Source of the DNA: Bacillota bacterium
Lineage (GTDB): Bacteria; Bacillota; Clostridia; Christensenellales; Aristaeellaceae
Assembly (NCBI GenBank): GCA_023458835.1
Contig: JAEWWY010000316.1
Span: forward strand, 1-13,541
Direction: 5' to 3'
Length of the DNA stretch: 13,541 nt
Each line of letters begins with the position of its first letter. Position 1 is the stretch's first letter. This document shows, one piece after another, positions 1-7,108 of the stretch. A program made the translations under genes and the position numbers. The notes under the pieces are model-generated. The model worked only from the letters and a program-made list of their open reading frames with translations. It was not told the DNA's origin and did not search any database.

Positions 1-1215
<1,215 letters not shown>

Positions 1216-1228
1216 TCGGCTGATGCAC

Positions 1229-1259
1229 GGGGGAATCCGGTGAAGGATTCCCCCTTTTT
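1229..1259 (+). terminator. Intrinsic terminator of tuf
   Basis: A perfect 10-bp stem (1229-1238 with 1245-1254, GGGGGAATCC with its complement) closes a 6-base loop and runs straight into five T residues (1255-1259). It lies 13 bases after the tuf stop and should end most tuf transcripts, separating tuf from the S10 array. Confidence 0.95.
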
Positions 1260-1288
1260 CCATTTTATGACGCGCGGGAGGGAAGCCC

Positions 1289-1417
1289 ATGGAACAGGAC
1301 CGCCGGCGCTTTCACCGCAGGCAAAGGCTCAAGGCAGCCCTGGGGAAAGGCCTTGTTTTTATCATTGTCCTGGGGTTGGCCGTACTGGCTTTCGCCGTTG
1401 CCGGCACCACGCGCTGA
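1289..1417 (+). CDS. Putative 42-aa single-pass membrane microprotein
   Basis: Function unknown; I recognise no family. The ORF starts at ATG 1289 and ends at TGA 1415-1417. It has a good ribosome binding site (GGGAGGG, about 1275-1281) spaced about 7 bases from the ATG. The product starts with a strongly basic head (MEQDRRRFHRRQRLK, about residues 1-15). One hydrophobic segment follows at about 20-39 (LVFIIVLGLAVLAFAVAG) and a short TTR tail. The positive-inside rule predicts a cytoplasmic N terminus. It sits between the tuf terminator and another terminator-like hairpin at 1491-1510, so expression would need read-through from tuf or a promoter I cannot see. The clear ribosome binding site and non-random composition favour a real gene, but a chance ORF in GC-rich DNA remains possible. 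Confidence 0.55.
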   Translation: MEQDRRRFHRRQRLKAALGKGLVFIIVLGLAVLAFAVAGTTR

Positions 1418-1490
1418 CGTCCCCGGCCACAAAATGTGGTGGCTGGCGGCCGGGTGGCTTCCATTCCTTGCGCAGCCGGCATGGCTGCCG
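1418..1490 (+). other. Short 3' region with small hairpins
   Basis: Noncoding stretch after the microprotein ORF. It holds two small inverted repeats: GCCAC/GTGGC (1426-1430 with 1439-1443) and GCAGCC/GGCTGC (1472-1477 with 1483-1488, 5-base loop). The second sits directly before the terminator hairpin at 1491. No gene is seen on either strand. Confidence 0.4.
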
Positions 1491-1510
1491 CCCCGTTTCC
1501 GGGGTTTTTT
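1491..1510 (+). terminator. Probable intrinsic terminator after the microprotein ORF
   Basis: A short GC-only stem, CCCCG (1491-1495) with CGGGG (1500-1504) around a TTTC loop, is followed at once by six T residues (1505-1510). The 5-bp stem makes it weaker than the tuf terminator, but a second hairpin immediately upstream (1472-1488) may help. It would end transcripts that cross the ORF at 1289-1417. Confidence 0.7.
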
Positions 1511-1762
1511 CTATCCGGATTGCGACACACACGGGGGCGTGGATATGCATGAGCCTCAAAACCCGTGCGGATCAACGGGAATCTGCATCAAAAAAGAAAA
1601 ACAGGGCAGTTGGAAGGCTTCTGGAAGCCTTTGGAGGGAAAAAACGGACACACCCGGAGCGGTGGACAGGGTAAAGGCGGCTTACGGGCGCAAATGCTTG
1701 CTTTTCAAGGCTGATTTTTTGGAAAAGCATGAAAAAAATATGGAGAAGACGCCAAAAAACTA
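1511..1762. other. Noncoding stretch upstream of the S10 promoter
   Basis: No gene, tRNA or recognised RNA could be supported here. Visible structure: a small inverted repeat CCCGT/ACGGG (1562-1566 with 1575-1579), an A-rich run (about 1590-1601), and a perfect 7-bp hairpin AAGGCTT/AAGCCTT with a 4-base loop (1614-1631) that lacks a T-run. The last 50 bases turn AT-rich. ORFs that run through this stretch resemble no family and one crosses the promoter, so I do not call them. Confidence 0.5.
1714..1762 (+). promoter_or_regulatory. Phased A/T tracts, UP-element-like
   Basis: An AT-rich island in otherwise GC-rich DNA, directly upstream of the -35 box. It has a T-run at 1715-1720 and A-runs at 1732-1738 and 1754-1759. 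The two A-runs are centred about 21 bases apart, two helical turns, as expected for curved DNA or an UP element contacted by the RNA polymerase alpha C-terminal domains. The role is inferred from sequence and position only. Confidence 0.55.
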
Positions 1763-1791
1763 TTGCAAAACAAATCAGCGTGCTTTATAAT
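1763..1791 (+). promoter_or_regulatory. Sigma-A promoter of the S10-spc array
   Basis: A -35 box TTGCAA (1763-1768; 5 of 6 consensus bases) and a perfect -10 box TATAAT (1786-1791) are separated by the ideal 17 bases. Transcription should start near 1797-1798, giving a leader of about 163 bases before rpsJ. This is by far the best promoter I see in the window and matches the high expression expected of ribosomal protein genes. Confidence 0.88.
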
Positions 1792-1796
1792 GATAT

Positions 1797-1960
1797 AGTT
1801 GTCTGTCCAAGGGATGAAGTGGTAAGTTGCCGCCGGGCCAGGCGGGTAATTATCATGGACCAGCCCGATAATCGGGCGGCGGACTTAAGGCGCGTGGGGT
1901 TGTGCCTTGTCATGGCACACCCGGCAGCGTGTACTTGAGAACGATCAAGGAGGGAAATCA
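1797..1960 (+). promoter_or_regulatory. Structured 5' leader of the S10 transcript
   Basis: Several stems can form. Hairpin A pairs CCGCC (1830-1834) with GGCGG (1841-1845). Hairpin B pairs GCCCGA (1863-1868) with TCGGGC (1872-1877). Hairpin C pairs TGTGCC (1901-1906) with GGCACA (1914-1919) and extends through GGG/CCC (1897-1899 with 1920-1922) past one bulged T. CCGCC 1830-1834 can instead pair with GGCGG 1878-1882, enclosing B and excluding A. No hairpin is followed by a T-run, so this is not a simple terminator attenuator. Ribosomal protein leaders are often autoregulated (L4 in E. coli); the regulator here is unknown. The rpsJ ribosome binding site is 1947-1954. Confidence 0.5.
1855..1938 (+). 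other. Possible 27-codon leader ORF before rpsJ
   Basis: ATG 1855 to TGA 1936-1938 lies wholly inside the S10 leader and ends 8 bases before the rpsJ ribosome binding site. A near-consensus Shine-Dalgarno AGGCGG (1840-1845) is 9 bases upstream but is also the 3' arm of leader hairpin A. The ORF covers leader hairpins B and C, so its translation would change the leader fold. The peptide (starts MDQPDNRAADL, ends AHPAACT) resembles nothing known to me. It may be chance. Confidence 0.25.
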
Positions 1961-2269
1961 ATGGCCAGCCAGAAAATCCGTATCAAGCTCAAGGCGTACG
2001 AGCATCAGTTGATCGACCAGTCTGCGGAGCGGATCGTGGATACCGCCAAGAGGACTGGCGCCCGTGTGTCAGGACCCATCCCCCTTCCCACGGAGAAGGA
2101 AATCGTCACCATCCTGCGCGCGCCCCATAAGTACAAGGACAGCCGCGCGCAGTTCGAGAAGCGCACCCACAAGCGCCTGATCGACATCCACAACCCCAAC
2201 CCCCGCACCGTGGACGCCATGATGAAGCTCGATCTTCCTGCTGGTGTCGAAATCGAAATCAAGCTGTAA
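1961..2269 (+). CDS. rpsJ: 30S ribosomal protein S10
   Basis: Small-subunit head protein that also acts as NusE, the partner of NusB in transcription antitermination. The 102-residue product has the normal family length and the typical S10 core: IRIKLKAYEH near the N terminus, GPIPLPTEK at about 38-46 and the long loop with HKYKDSRAQFEKRTHKR. The start is ATG 1961, 6 bases after AAGGAGGG (1947-1954). An in-frame upstream extension to 1907 is rejected because it would cross that site and add residues absent from the family. First gene of the S10 transcript, 28 bases before rplC's start codon. Confidence 0.99.
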   Translation: MASQKIRIKLKAYEHQLIDQSAERIVDTAKRTGARVSGPIPLPTEKEIVTILRAPHKYKDSRAQFEKRTHKRLIDIHNPNPRTVDAMMKLDLPAGVEIEIKL

Positions 2270-2296
2270 GACCAAAGAGCAGGAGGTGTAAGATAC

Positions 2297-2938
2297 ATGA
2301 AAAAAGCCATCGTAGGCAAAAAGCTCGGCATGACCCAGGTGTTTACAAAAGACGGGCGCCTGGTGCCGGTTACAGTGATCGAAGCGGGCCCCTGCACCGT
2401 CGTGCAGAAAAAGACCGTTGAAAAAGACGGGTACGAGGCCATTCAGGTAGGGTTTGACGCCCTGGCGGAAAACCGCGCCAAGAAACTTCTCAACAAGCCC
2501 GAAGCGGGGCACTTCAAAAAGGCCGGCGCCGCTCCCTGCCGCACGCTGCGGGAATTGCGCCTGGAGGATTCCGCTTCCTACAGCGTCGGCCAGGAGCTGA
2601 AGGCCGACGTGTTCGCCGCCGGCGATAAGATCGATGTGGTGGGCACAAGCCGCGGACACGGCTTCACCGGCACCATCTACCGCTGGAACCAGCATACGGG
2701 CCCCATGGCCCACGGCTCCAAATACCACCGCGGCGTAGGCTCCATGAGCGCCAACACCCACCCCGCCCACGTGTTCAAGAACAAGAGGATGCCCGGTCAT
2801 TATGGCGTGGAGCGCGTGACCATTCAAAATCTGGAAATCGTGCAGGTGGATGCGGAGCGCAATCTGCTTTTGGTCAAGGGCGCCGTGCCCGGCCCCAAAG
2901 GCACCGTGCTTCTGGTCCGCAATACGGTGAAGGCCTGA
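2297..2938 (+). CDS. rplC: 50S ribosomal protein L3
   Basis: Early-assembly 23S rRNA-binding protein whose long loop reaches the peptidyl transferase centre. At 213 residues it is normal length. It has the N-terminal GKKLGMTQVF (7-16), KPEAGHF (67-73) and the signature region GFTGTIYRW to HGSKYHRGVGSM (122-150). The tip of the loop (147-170, SANTHPAHVF and MPGHYG) departs from the E. coli and Bacillus sequences I recall; the Gln methylated by PrmB in E. coli is Thr here. The C-terminal VDAERNLLLVKGAVPG (184-199) is canonical. AGGAGGTG at 2281-2288 sits 8 bases before the ATG. Confidence 0.99.
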   Translation: MKKAIVGKKLGMTQVFTKDGRLVPVTVIEAGPCTVVQKKTVEKDGYEAIQVGFDALAENRAKKLLNKPEAGHFKKAGAAPCRTLRELRLEDSASYSVGQELKADVFAAGDKIDVVGTSRGHGFTGTIYRWNQHTGPMAHGSKYHRGVGSMSANTHPAHVFKNKRMPGHYGVERVTIQNLEIVQVDAERNLLLVKGAVPGPKGTVLLVRNTVKA

Positions 2939-2964
2939 TGCCTTGGTGAAGGAGGAACGTCATT

Positions 2965-3591
2965 ATGCCCAAGACTGCTCTTTATAACATGGAAGGCGCG
3001 GCCATTGGCGAAATCGAGCTCAGCGACGAGCTTTTTGCCGCCGAGATTCATGAACCAGCTATGCACCTGGTGGTCCGCTCCATTTTGGCCAATAAGCGCC
3101 AGGGCACCCAAAGCGCCCTGACCCGCAGCGAGGTGCGCGGCGGCGGCCGGAAGATTTACCGTCAGAAGGGCACCGGCAATGCCCGCCACCACGGCAACCG
3201 TGCGCCCCAGTTCCGCCACGGCGGCGTGGTTTTCGCCCCGAAGCCCCGGGATTATGTGGTGAGCGTCAACCGCAAGGTTCGCCGCCTGGCCTTCAAAAGC
3301 GCTTTGACCGCCAAGTTCAATGCCGGCGAGATCACCGTTGTGGATCGGATTACCCTGCCGGAAGCCAAGACGAAGCTGATGGCCGCCGTGCTTCAAAAGC
3401 TGGGCGTCCAAAAGAGCGCGTTGATGGTTCTGCCCGCGCCGGACGAGACCGTGGTCCGCGCCGCCCGCAACATTGAGAACCTGCAAACCGCGTATGTCAA
3501 CACCCTGAACGTGTACGACATCCTGCGCGCCGGAAAGATCATCCTGACCCTTGATGCGACCAAGAGCGTGGAGGAGGTGTACGCGCAATGA
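2965..3591 (+). CDS. rplD: 50S ribosomal protein L4
   Basis: 23S rRNA-binding protein whose extended loop lines the exit tunnel; in E. coli it also represses its own S10 operon. The 208-residue product has the L4 fold: N-terminal strand region, the basic loop at about 45-95 and the C-terminal domain with AARNIENL (166-173). The loop reads YRQKGTGNARHHG (65-77), where E. coli has WRQKGTGRARSG, so Trp is Tyr and the Arg after GTG is Asn at 72. The Lys corresponding to the E. coli erythromycin-resistance site K63 is kept (K68). ATG 2965 follows AAGGAGGA (2949-2956). The stop overlaps the rplW start (ATGA), which implies translational coupling. Confidence 0.99.
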   Translation: MPKTALYNMEGAAIGEIELSDELFAAEIHEPAMHLVVRSILANKRQGTQSALTRSEVRGGGRKIYRQKGTGNARHHGNRAPQFRHGGVVFAPKPRDYVVSVNRKVRRLAFKSALTAKFNAGEITVVDRITLPEAKTKLMAAVLQKLGVQKSALMVLPAPDETVVRAARNIENLQTAYVNTLNVYDILRAGKIILTLDATKSVEEVYAQ

Positions 3592-3893
3592 AGGACCCCC
3601 ATGACATCATCCTGCGCCCGGTTCTGACCGAGAAGGCGTATGATGGCATCGGCGAAAAGCGCTACGTGTTCGAAGTGGCCGTGACCGCCAACAAGACAGA
3701 GATCAAGCAGGCCTTGGAAAGCATTTTCAAGGATGACGGCATCCAGGTGGACAAGGTGAATACCCTGCGCACCCTGGGCAAGATCAAGCGGCAGGGCAAG
3801 TACTCCGGCCGCACCGCCGAAATCAAAAAGGCCTATGTAACGCTCAAGAAGGAATCCAAGCCCATCCAATTCTTCGAGGGCATGGCCCAGTAA
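3588..3893 (+). CDS. rplW: 50S ribosomal protein L23
   Basis: Protein at the exit-tunnel mouth that provides the docking site for trigger factor and SRP. At 101 residues it has normal length and shows ILRPVLTEKAY near the N terminus and the loop VNTLRTLGKIKRQGKYSGR (about 56-75) typical of L23. The ATG overlaps the rplD stop by 4 bases; its ribosome binding site (GAGGAGGTG, 3571-3579) lies inside the end of rplD. A 19-base gap leads to rplB. Confidence 0.99.
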   Translation: MKDPHDIILRPVLTEKAYDGIGEKRYVFEVAVTANKTEIKQALESIFKDDGIQVDKVNTLRTLGKIKRQGKYSGRTAEIKKAYVTLKKESKPIQFFEGMAQ

Positions 3894-3912
3894 AGCAGGG
3901 AGGACAAGAACA

Positions 3913-4746
3913 ATGGCTATCCGTCTTTATAAGCCGACTTCGCCCGCCCGGCGCTTTATGTCGGTGCTGACGTTTGAGGAAATCACCAAGAAGGCGCCTG
4001 AAAAGTCCCTGGTGGAATACCTCAAAAAGAATGCCGGCCGCAACAAGCAGGGCAAAATCACCGTCCGCCACCAGGGCGGCGGCAACAAGATCAAGTACAG
4101 GATCATCGATTTCAAGCGCAACAAGCTGGATATCCCCGCCAAAGTGGCTGCCATCGAATATGATCCCAACCGCTCGGCCTTCATCGCCCTTTTGAACTAT
4201 GCCGACGGCGAGAAGCGCTACATCCTGGCTCCCCAGGGCCTGACCGTGGGCGACAAGGTGGTAAGCGGCGAGACTGCCGACATCAAGCCCGGCAACGCGC
4301 TGCCCCTTGCCAACATCCCCGTGGGCACGCTGATCCACAACCTGGAGTTGAAGCCCGGCCGCGGCGGCCAGCTCGTGCGCTCCGCCGGCCTCTCCGCGCA
4401 GCTCATGGCCAAGGAAGGCGCCTACGCCCAGGTCCGCCTCCCCTCCGGCGAGGTCCGCCGCCTCCCCGTGAACGCCAAAGCCACCATCGGCACCGTAGGC
4501 AACAGCGATCATGAAAACATCAGGATCGGCAAAGCCGGCCGCGTGCGCCACATGGGCATCCGGCCTACCGTCCGCGGCGTGGTCATGAACCCGGTGGACC
4601 ATCCCCACGGCGGCGGCGAGGGCAAATCCCCTGTCGGCATGCCCGCTCCCGTAACCCCCTGGGGCAAGGTGGCGCTGGGCCTCAAGACCCGCAAGCACAA
4701 GAAGTATTCCAACAAGATGATCGTCAAGCGCGCGGGCAGCAAGTGA
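3913..4746 (+). CDS. rplB: 50S ribosomal protein L2
   Basis: Core large-subunit protein needed for subunit joining and peptidyl transfer. The 277-residue product has normal length. It carries RHQGGGNKIKYR (52-63), IGTLIHNLE-type residues (137-145), GKAGRVRHMG (207-215) and the invariant DHPHGGGEG (229-237), whose second His matches the E. coli functional His229 region. The basic C-terminal tail (KTRKHKKYSNK, 258-268) is present. The start is supported by AGGGAGGA (3897-3904), 8 bases before ATG 3913. Nothing unusual. Confidence 0.99.
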   Translation: MAIRLYKPTSPARRFMSVLTFEEITKKAPEKSLVEYLKKNAGRNKQGKITVRHQGGGNKIKYRIIDFKRNKLDIPAKVAAIEYDPNRSAFIALLNYADGEKRYILAPQGLTVGDKVVSGETADIKPGNALPLANIPVGTLIHNLELKPGRGGQLVRSAGLSAQLMAKEGAYAQVRLPSGEVRRLPVNAKATIGTVGNSDHENIRIGKAGRVRHMGIRPTVRGVVMNPVDHPHGGGEGKSPVGMPAPVTPWGKVALGLKTRKHKKYSNKMIVKRAGSK

Positions 4747-4780
4747 CCGCTTTAGCCAGTAGGAAGGAGGCAACCCAAGA

Positions 4781-5059
4781 ATGAGCCGTTCCATTAAGAA
4801 GGGACCTTTCGTAAGCGAGGCGCTTTTAAAGCGCGTTACCGAAATGAACACCTCCGGAAAAAAGAGCGTGGTAAAAACCTGGTCCAGGGCTTCCACCATC
4901 TTTCCGGATTTCGTGGGCCATACCATCGCCGTGCATGACGGCCGCAAGCATGTGCCCGTCTATGTGACTGAGGACATGGTAGGACACAAGCTCGGCGAAT
5001 TCGCCCCCACGCGGACCTTCCGGGGCCACGCCGGCGAAAAGGCCAGCGCCCGCAAGTAA
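4781..5059 (+). CDS. rpsS: 30S ribosomal protein S19
   Basis: Small-subunit head protein that binds 16S rRNA with S13 near the A site. It has 92 residues, the family norm, with the usual N terminus MSRSIKKGPFV, then WSRAS, FVGHTIAVHDGRKHVPVYV (43-62) and the C-terminal GEFAPTRTFRGH. AAGGAGG (4764-4770) is 10 bases before the ATG. The 34-base gap to rplB is the longest between rpsJ and secY and holds nothing else I can see. Confidence 0.99.
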   Translation: MSRSIKKGPFVSEALLKRVTEMNTSGKKSVVKTWSRASTIFPDFVGHTIAVHDGRKHVPVYVTEDMVGHKLGEFAPTRTFRGHAGEKASARK

Positions 5060-5079
5060 GACGGAAGGAGTGACAAGCT

Positions 5080-5463
5080 ATGGCAACCAGAATCAAGGAA
5101 AAGGCCGCGGCCCGCAAGGCCAATGCCGATAAAAGGCCCCGCGCTCACGCCAGATACGTCCGCATCTCCTCCCGCAAGGTCAAAATCGTTATCGATCTGA
5201 TCCGCGGGAAAAAGGTGGATGAGGCGCTGGCCATCCTGATGTATACGCCCAAGGCAGCTTCCCCCGTAGTGGCAAAGCTTTTAAGCAGCGCCATCGCCAA
5301 CGCGGTGAACAACAGGGAGTTGGACCGCAATTCCCTGTATGTGGCGGAAATCTGCGCCAACCAGGGCCCCACGCTCAAGCGTTTTGTGGCCCGCAGCCGC
5401 GGCAGCGCTGCCCCCATGCTCAAACGCACCAGCCACATCAGCGTGGTGCTGGACCAAAAGTAA
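5080..5463 (+). CDS. rplV: 50S ribosomal protein L22
   Basis: Protein with a long beta-hairpin lining the exit tunnel. The 127-residue product has an N-terminal basic extension of about 20 residues (rich in Lys, Arg and Ala) before the conserved core begins at AHARYVRISSRKVK (22-35); E. coli L22 has 110 residues. IDLIRGKKVDEAL (38-50) and the hairpin NQGPTLKRFVARSRG to LKRTSHISVVL (93-124) are conserved, and the hairpin is not truncated. AAGGAG (5065-5070) precedes ATG 5080. An 18-base gap leads to rpsC. Confidence 0.98.
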   Translation: MATRIKEKAAARKANADKRPRAHARYVRISSRKVKIVIDLIRGKKVDEALAILMYTPKAASPVVAKLLSSAIANAVNNRELDRNSLYVAEICANQGPTLKRFVARSRGSAAPMLKRTSHISVVLDQK

Positions 5464-5481
5464 TCCGAGGGAGGTTTTTCC

Positions 5482-6156
5482 ATGGGCCAGAAGGTAAATC
5501 CGCACGGCGCTCGCGTCGGTGTAATCTTTGACTGGAGCACCCGCTGGTACGCCGGCAAGAAGGATTTCGCGAACAACCTCATCGAGGATTACAAGCTCCG
5601 CGAAATGCTGAAGAAAAAATATTATGCCACCGGCATCAGCCGGATCGATATTGAGCGCAGCGCCAGCCGCCTGACGGTGAACATCTTCACCGCCAAGCCC
5701 GGCATGATCATCGGCCGCGGCGGCGCCGGCATCGAAGCGCTGAAAAAGGACATCGAGCAGTTCCTGGGCCATCCGGCCAACCTGAATGTGCTGGAGATCA
5801 AGCAACCCGATCTGGACGCCCAACTGATGGCCGAGAACATCGCCCAGCAATTGGAAAAGCGCATCAGCTTCCGCCGTGCCATGAAGCAGGCCCTGCAAAG
5901 GTCCATGAAGAGCGGCGCCAAGGGGATCAAGACCAGCGTCAGCGGTCGCCTGGGCGGCGCGGACATCGCCCGGACCGAGCATTATCATGAAGGGTCCATC
6001 CCCCTGCAGACGCTTCGGGCCAACATTGACTACGGCTTTGCCGAGGCTAAGACCACCTATGGCCGCTTGGGCGTGAAAGTCTGGATCTATAAAGGACAGA
6101 TCCTGCCCAAGGCCAAGAAATCCCCGGCCGCTGCCCGGACCGAAGGAGGCAAGTAA
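5482..6156 (+). CDS. rpsC: 30S ribosomal protein S3
   Basis: Protein at the mRNA entry channel with helicase activity together with S4 and S5. The 224-residue product starts with the canonical MGQKVNPHGARVG. A KH domain carries the GMIIGRGGAGIE loop (73-84), and the C-terminal domain contains SGRLGGADIARTE (154-166) and YGRLGVKVWIYKG (193-205). The tail is rich in Lys and Ala, as is usual. AGGGAGGT (5468-5475) is 6 bases before ATG 5482. Its last codons contain the ribosome binding site for rplP. Confidence 0.99.
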   Translation: MGQKVNPHGARVGVIFDWSTRWYAGKKDFANNLIEDYKLREMLKKKYYATGISRIDIERSASRLTVNIFTAKPGMIIGRGGAGIEALKKDIEQFLGHPANLNVLEIKQPDLDAQLMAENIAQQLEKRISFRRAMKQALQRSMKSGAKGIKTSVSGRLGGADIARTEHYHEGSIPLQTLRANIDYGFAEAKTTYGRLGVKVWIYKGQILPKAKKSPAAARTEGGK

Positions 6157-6159
6157 TCC

Positions 6160-6600
6160 ATGTTGATGCCCAAACGTGTAAAGCGCCGCCGCGTCTTCCG
6201 CGGCCGCATGAAGGGAAAGGCCAGCCGCGGCAACTTCCTGGCTTACGGCGATTTCGGCCTTGTGGCGACGGAGCCCGCCTGGATCACCAGCCAGCAGATT
6301 GAGGCCGCCCGTATCGCCCTGACCCGCTATACCAAGCGCGGCGGTCAGGTCTGGATCAAGATTTTTCCCGATAAACCTGTTACGGAAAAGCCCGCCGAGA
6401 CCCGCATGGGTTCCGGTAAAGGTTCTCCGGAATACTGGGTGGCCGTTGTGAAGCCCGGCCGCGTCCTCTTTGAAATCGCAGGCGTGCCCGAAGCCGATGC
6501 ACGGGAAGCGGTGCGCCTGGCCAGCCACAAGCTGCCAATCAAGACCAAGATCCTCATCCGTGAGGAGCAAAACACTGAAGCGGGTGGTGAAAGCAAATGA
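6160..6600 (+). CDS. rplP: 50S ribosomal protein L16
   Basis: Large-subunit protein near the A-site tRNA and the central protuberance. The 146-residue product begins MLMPKRVKRRRVFRGRMKG, matching the family's usual MLxPKR start, so ATG 6160 is preferred over the internal ATG 6166. RGGQVWIKIFPDKPVTEKP (59-77), RMGSGKGSPEYWVA (81-94) and GRVLFEIAG are canonical. AAGGAGG (6143-6149) lies within the end of rpsC, 3 bases separate the two genes, and the stop overlaps rpmC by 4 bases. Confidence 0.99.
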   Translation: MLMPKRVKRRRVFRGRMKGKASRGNFLAYGDFGLVATEPAWITSQQIEAARIALTRYTKRGGQVWIKIFPDKPVTEKPAETRMGSGKGSPEYWVAVVKPGRVLFEIAGVPEADAREAVRLASHKLPIKTKILIREEQNTEAGGESK

Positions 6601-6794
6601 AGGCCAGCGAATTCGCCGCTATGAACATCGTTCAACTGAACGATAAGATCAAGGATTTGAAAAGCGAGCTTTTCACCCTTCGTTTCCAGCTTGCTACCGG
6701 CCAGCTTCAAAACACTATGCAGATCGTTTCCGTGAAGCGGGATATCGCCAGGGCGAAAACCGTTTTGCGGGCTCTCGACCAGAAGCAGGCGTAA
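6597..6794 (+). CDS. rpmC: 50S ribosomal protein L29
   Basis: Small two-helix protein at the exit-tunnel rim next to L23. It has 65 residues, with MKASEF at the N terminus, LKSELFTLRFQLATGQLQN (22-40) and the RDIARAKTVLR helix (48-58) typical of L29. The ATG overlaps the rplP stop in an ATGA, so translation is probably coupled; a modest purine-rich GGTGGTGAAAG precedes it. Confidence 0.99.
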   Translation: MKASEFAAMNIVQLNDKIKDLKSELFTLRFQLATGQLQNTMQIVSVKRDIARAKTVLRALDQKQA

Positions 6795-6822
6795 CAAGAC
6801 GTGAAAGGAGGCAGCCGTTTCC

Positions 6823-7083
6823 ATGTCTGAACAAAGAGGAATCCGCAAGGAACGCATCGGCGTCGTGGTCAGCGACAAGATGGACAAGACCATCGTCGTT
6901 TCGATAAAAACCCGCGTCCGCCATCCGCTGTATGGGAAAATCATGAACCAGACCAGCAAGCTGAAAGCCCATGACGAGAACAACGAATGCGGTATCGGCG
7001 ATACCGTGCGCGTGATGGAAACCCGCCCGCTGAGCCACGACAAACGCTGGCGCCTGGTGGAGATCATCGAAAAGGCGAAGTGA
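6823..7083 (+). CDS. rpsQ: 30S ribosomal protein S17
   Basis: Primary 16S rRNA-binding protein with an OB fold. It has 86 residues, with RIGVVVSDKMDKTIVV (11-26), RHPLYGKI (33-40), KAHDENNECGIGDTV (48-62) and the signature ETRPLSHDKRWRLVEII. AAGGAGG (6805-6811) lies 11 bases before ATG 6823, a slightly long but workable spacing. Length and motifs are normal. Confidence 0.99.
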   Translation: MSEQRGIRKERIGVVVSDKMDKTIVVSIKTRVRHPLYGKIMNQTSKLKAHDENNECGIGDTVRVMETRPLSHDKRWRLVEIIEKAK

Positions 7084-7108
7084 GCCGTCGTAAAGGAGGA
7101 AAACCCTT

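Noticed and set aside
1614..1631. Perfect 7-bp hairpin considered as a terminator
   Set aside because: No T-run follows on the + strand. On the - strand the nearest T-rich run is over 10 bases away and no - strand gene needs a terminator there.
1240..1790. Two + strand open frames of about 145 codons (1240-1674 and 1353-1790)
   Set aside because: One starts inside the tuf terminator; the other runs through the second terminator and over the S10 promoter. Neither has a good ribosome binding site at its start or resembles a known protein.
1418..1960. tRNA, T-box or known riboswitch in the long noncoding gap
   Set aside because: I found no T-loop GTTCGA motif with an acceptor stem and no T-box AGGGTGGNACCGCG consensus, and I recognise no riboswitch core.
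3844..4947. 367-codon open frame on the - strand, and a similar 358-codon one at 10928-12004
   Set aside because: Shadows of rplB and of rplO-secY. No ribosome binding site and no recognisable domain.
5281..6570. 429-codon open frame on the - strand
   Set aside because: It is antisense to rplV, rpsC and rplP. Long antisense frames are expected from biased third positions in GC-rich coding DNA; the product has low-complexity Ala/Gly/His-rich content and no family resemblance.
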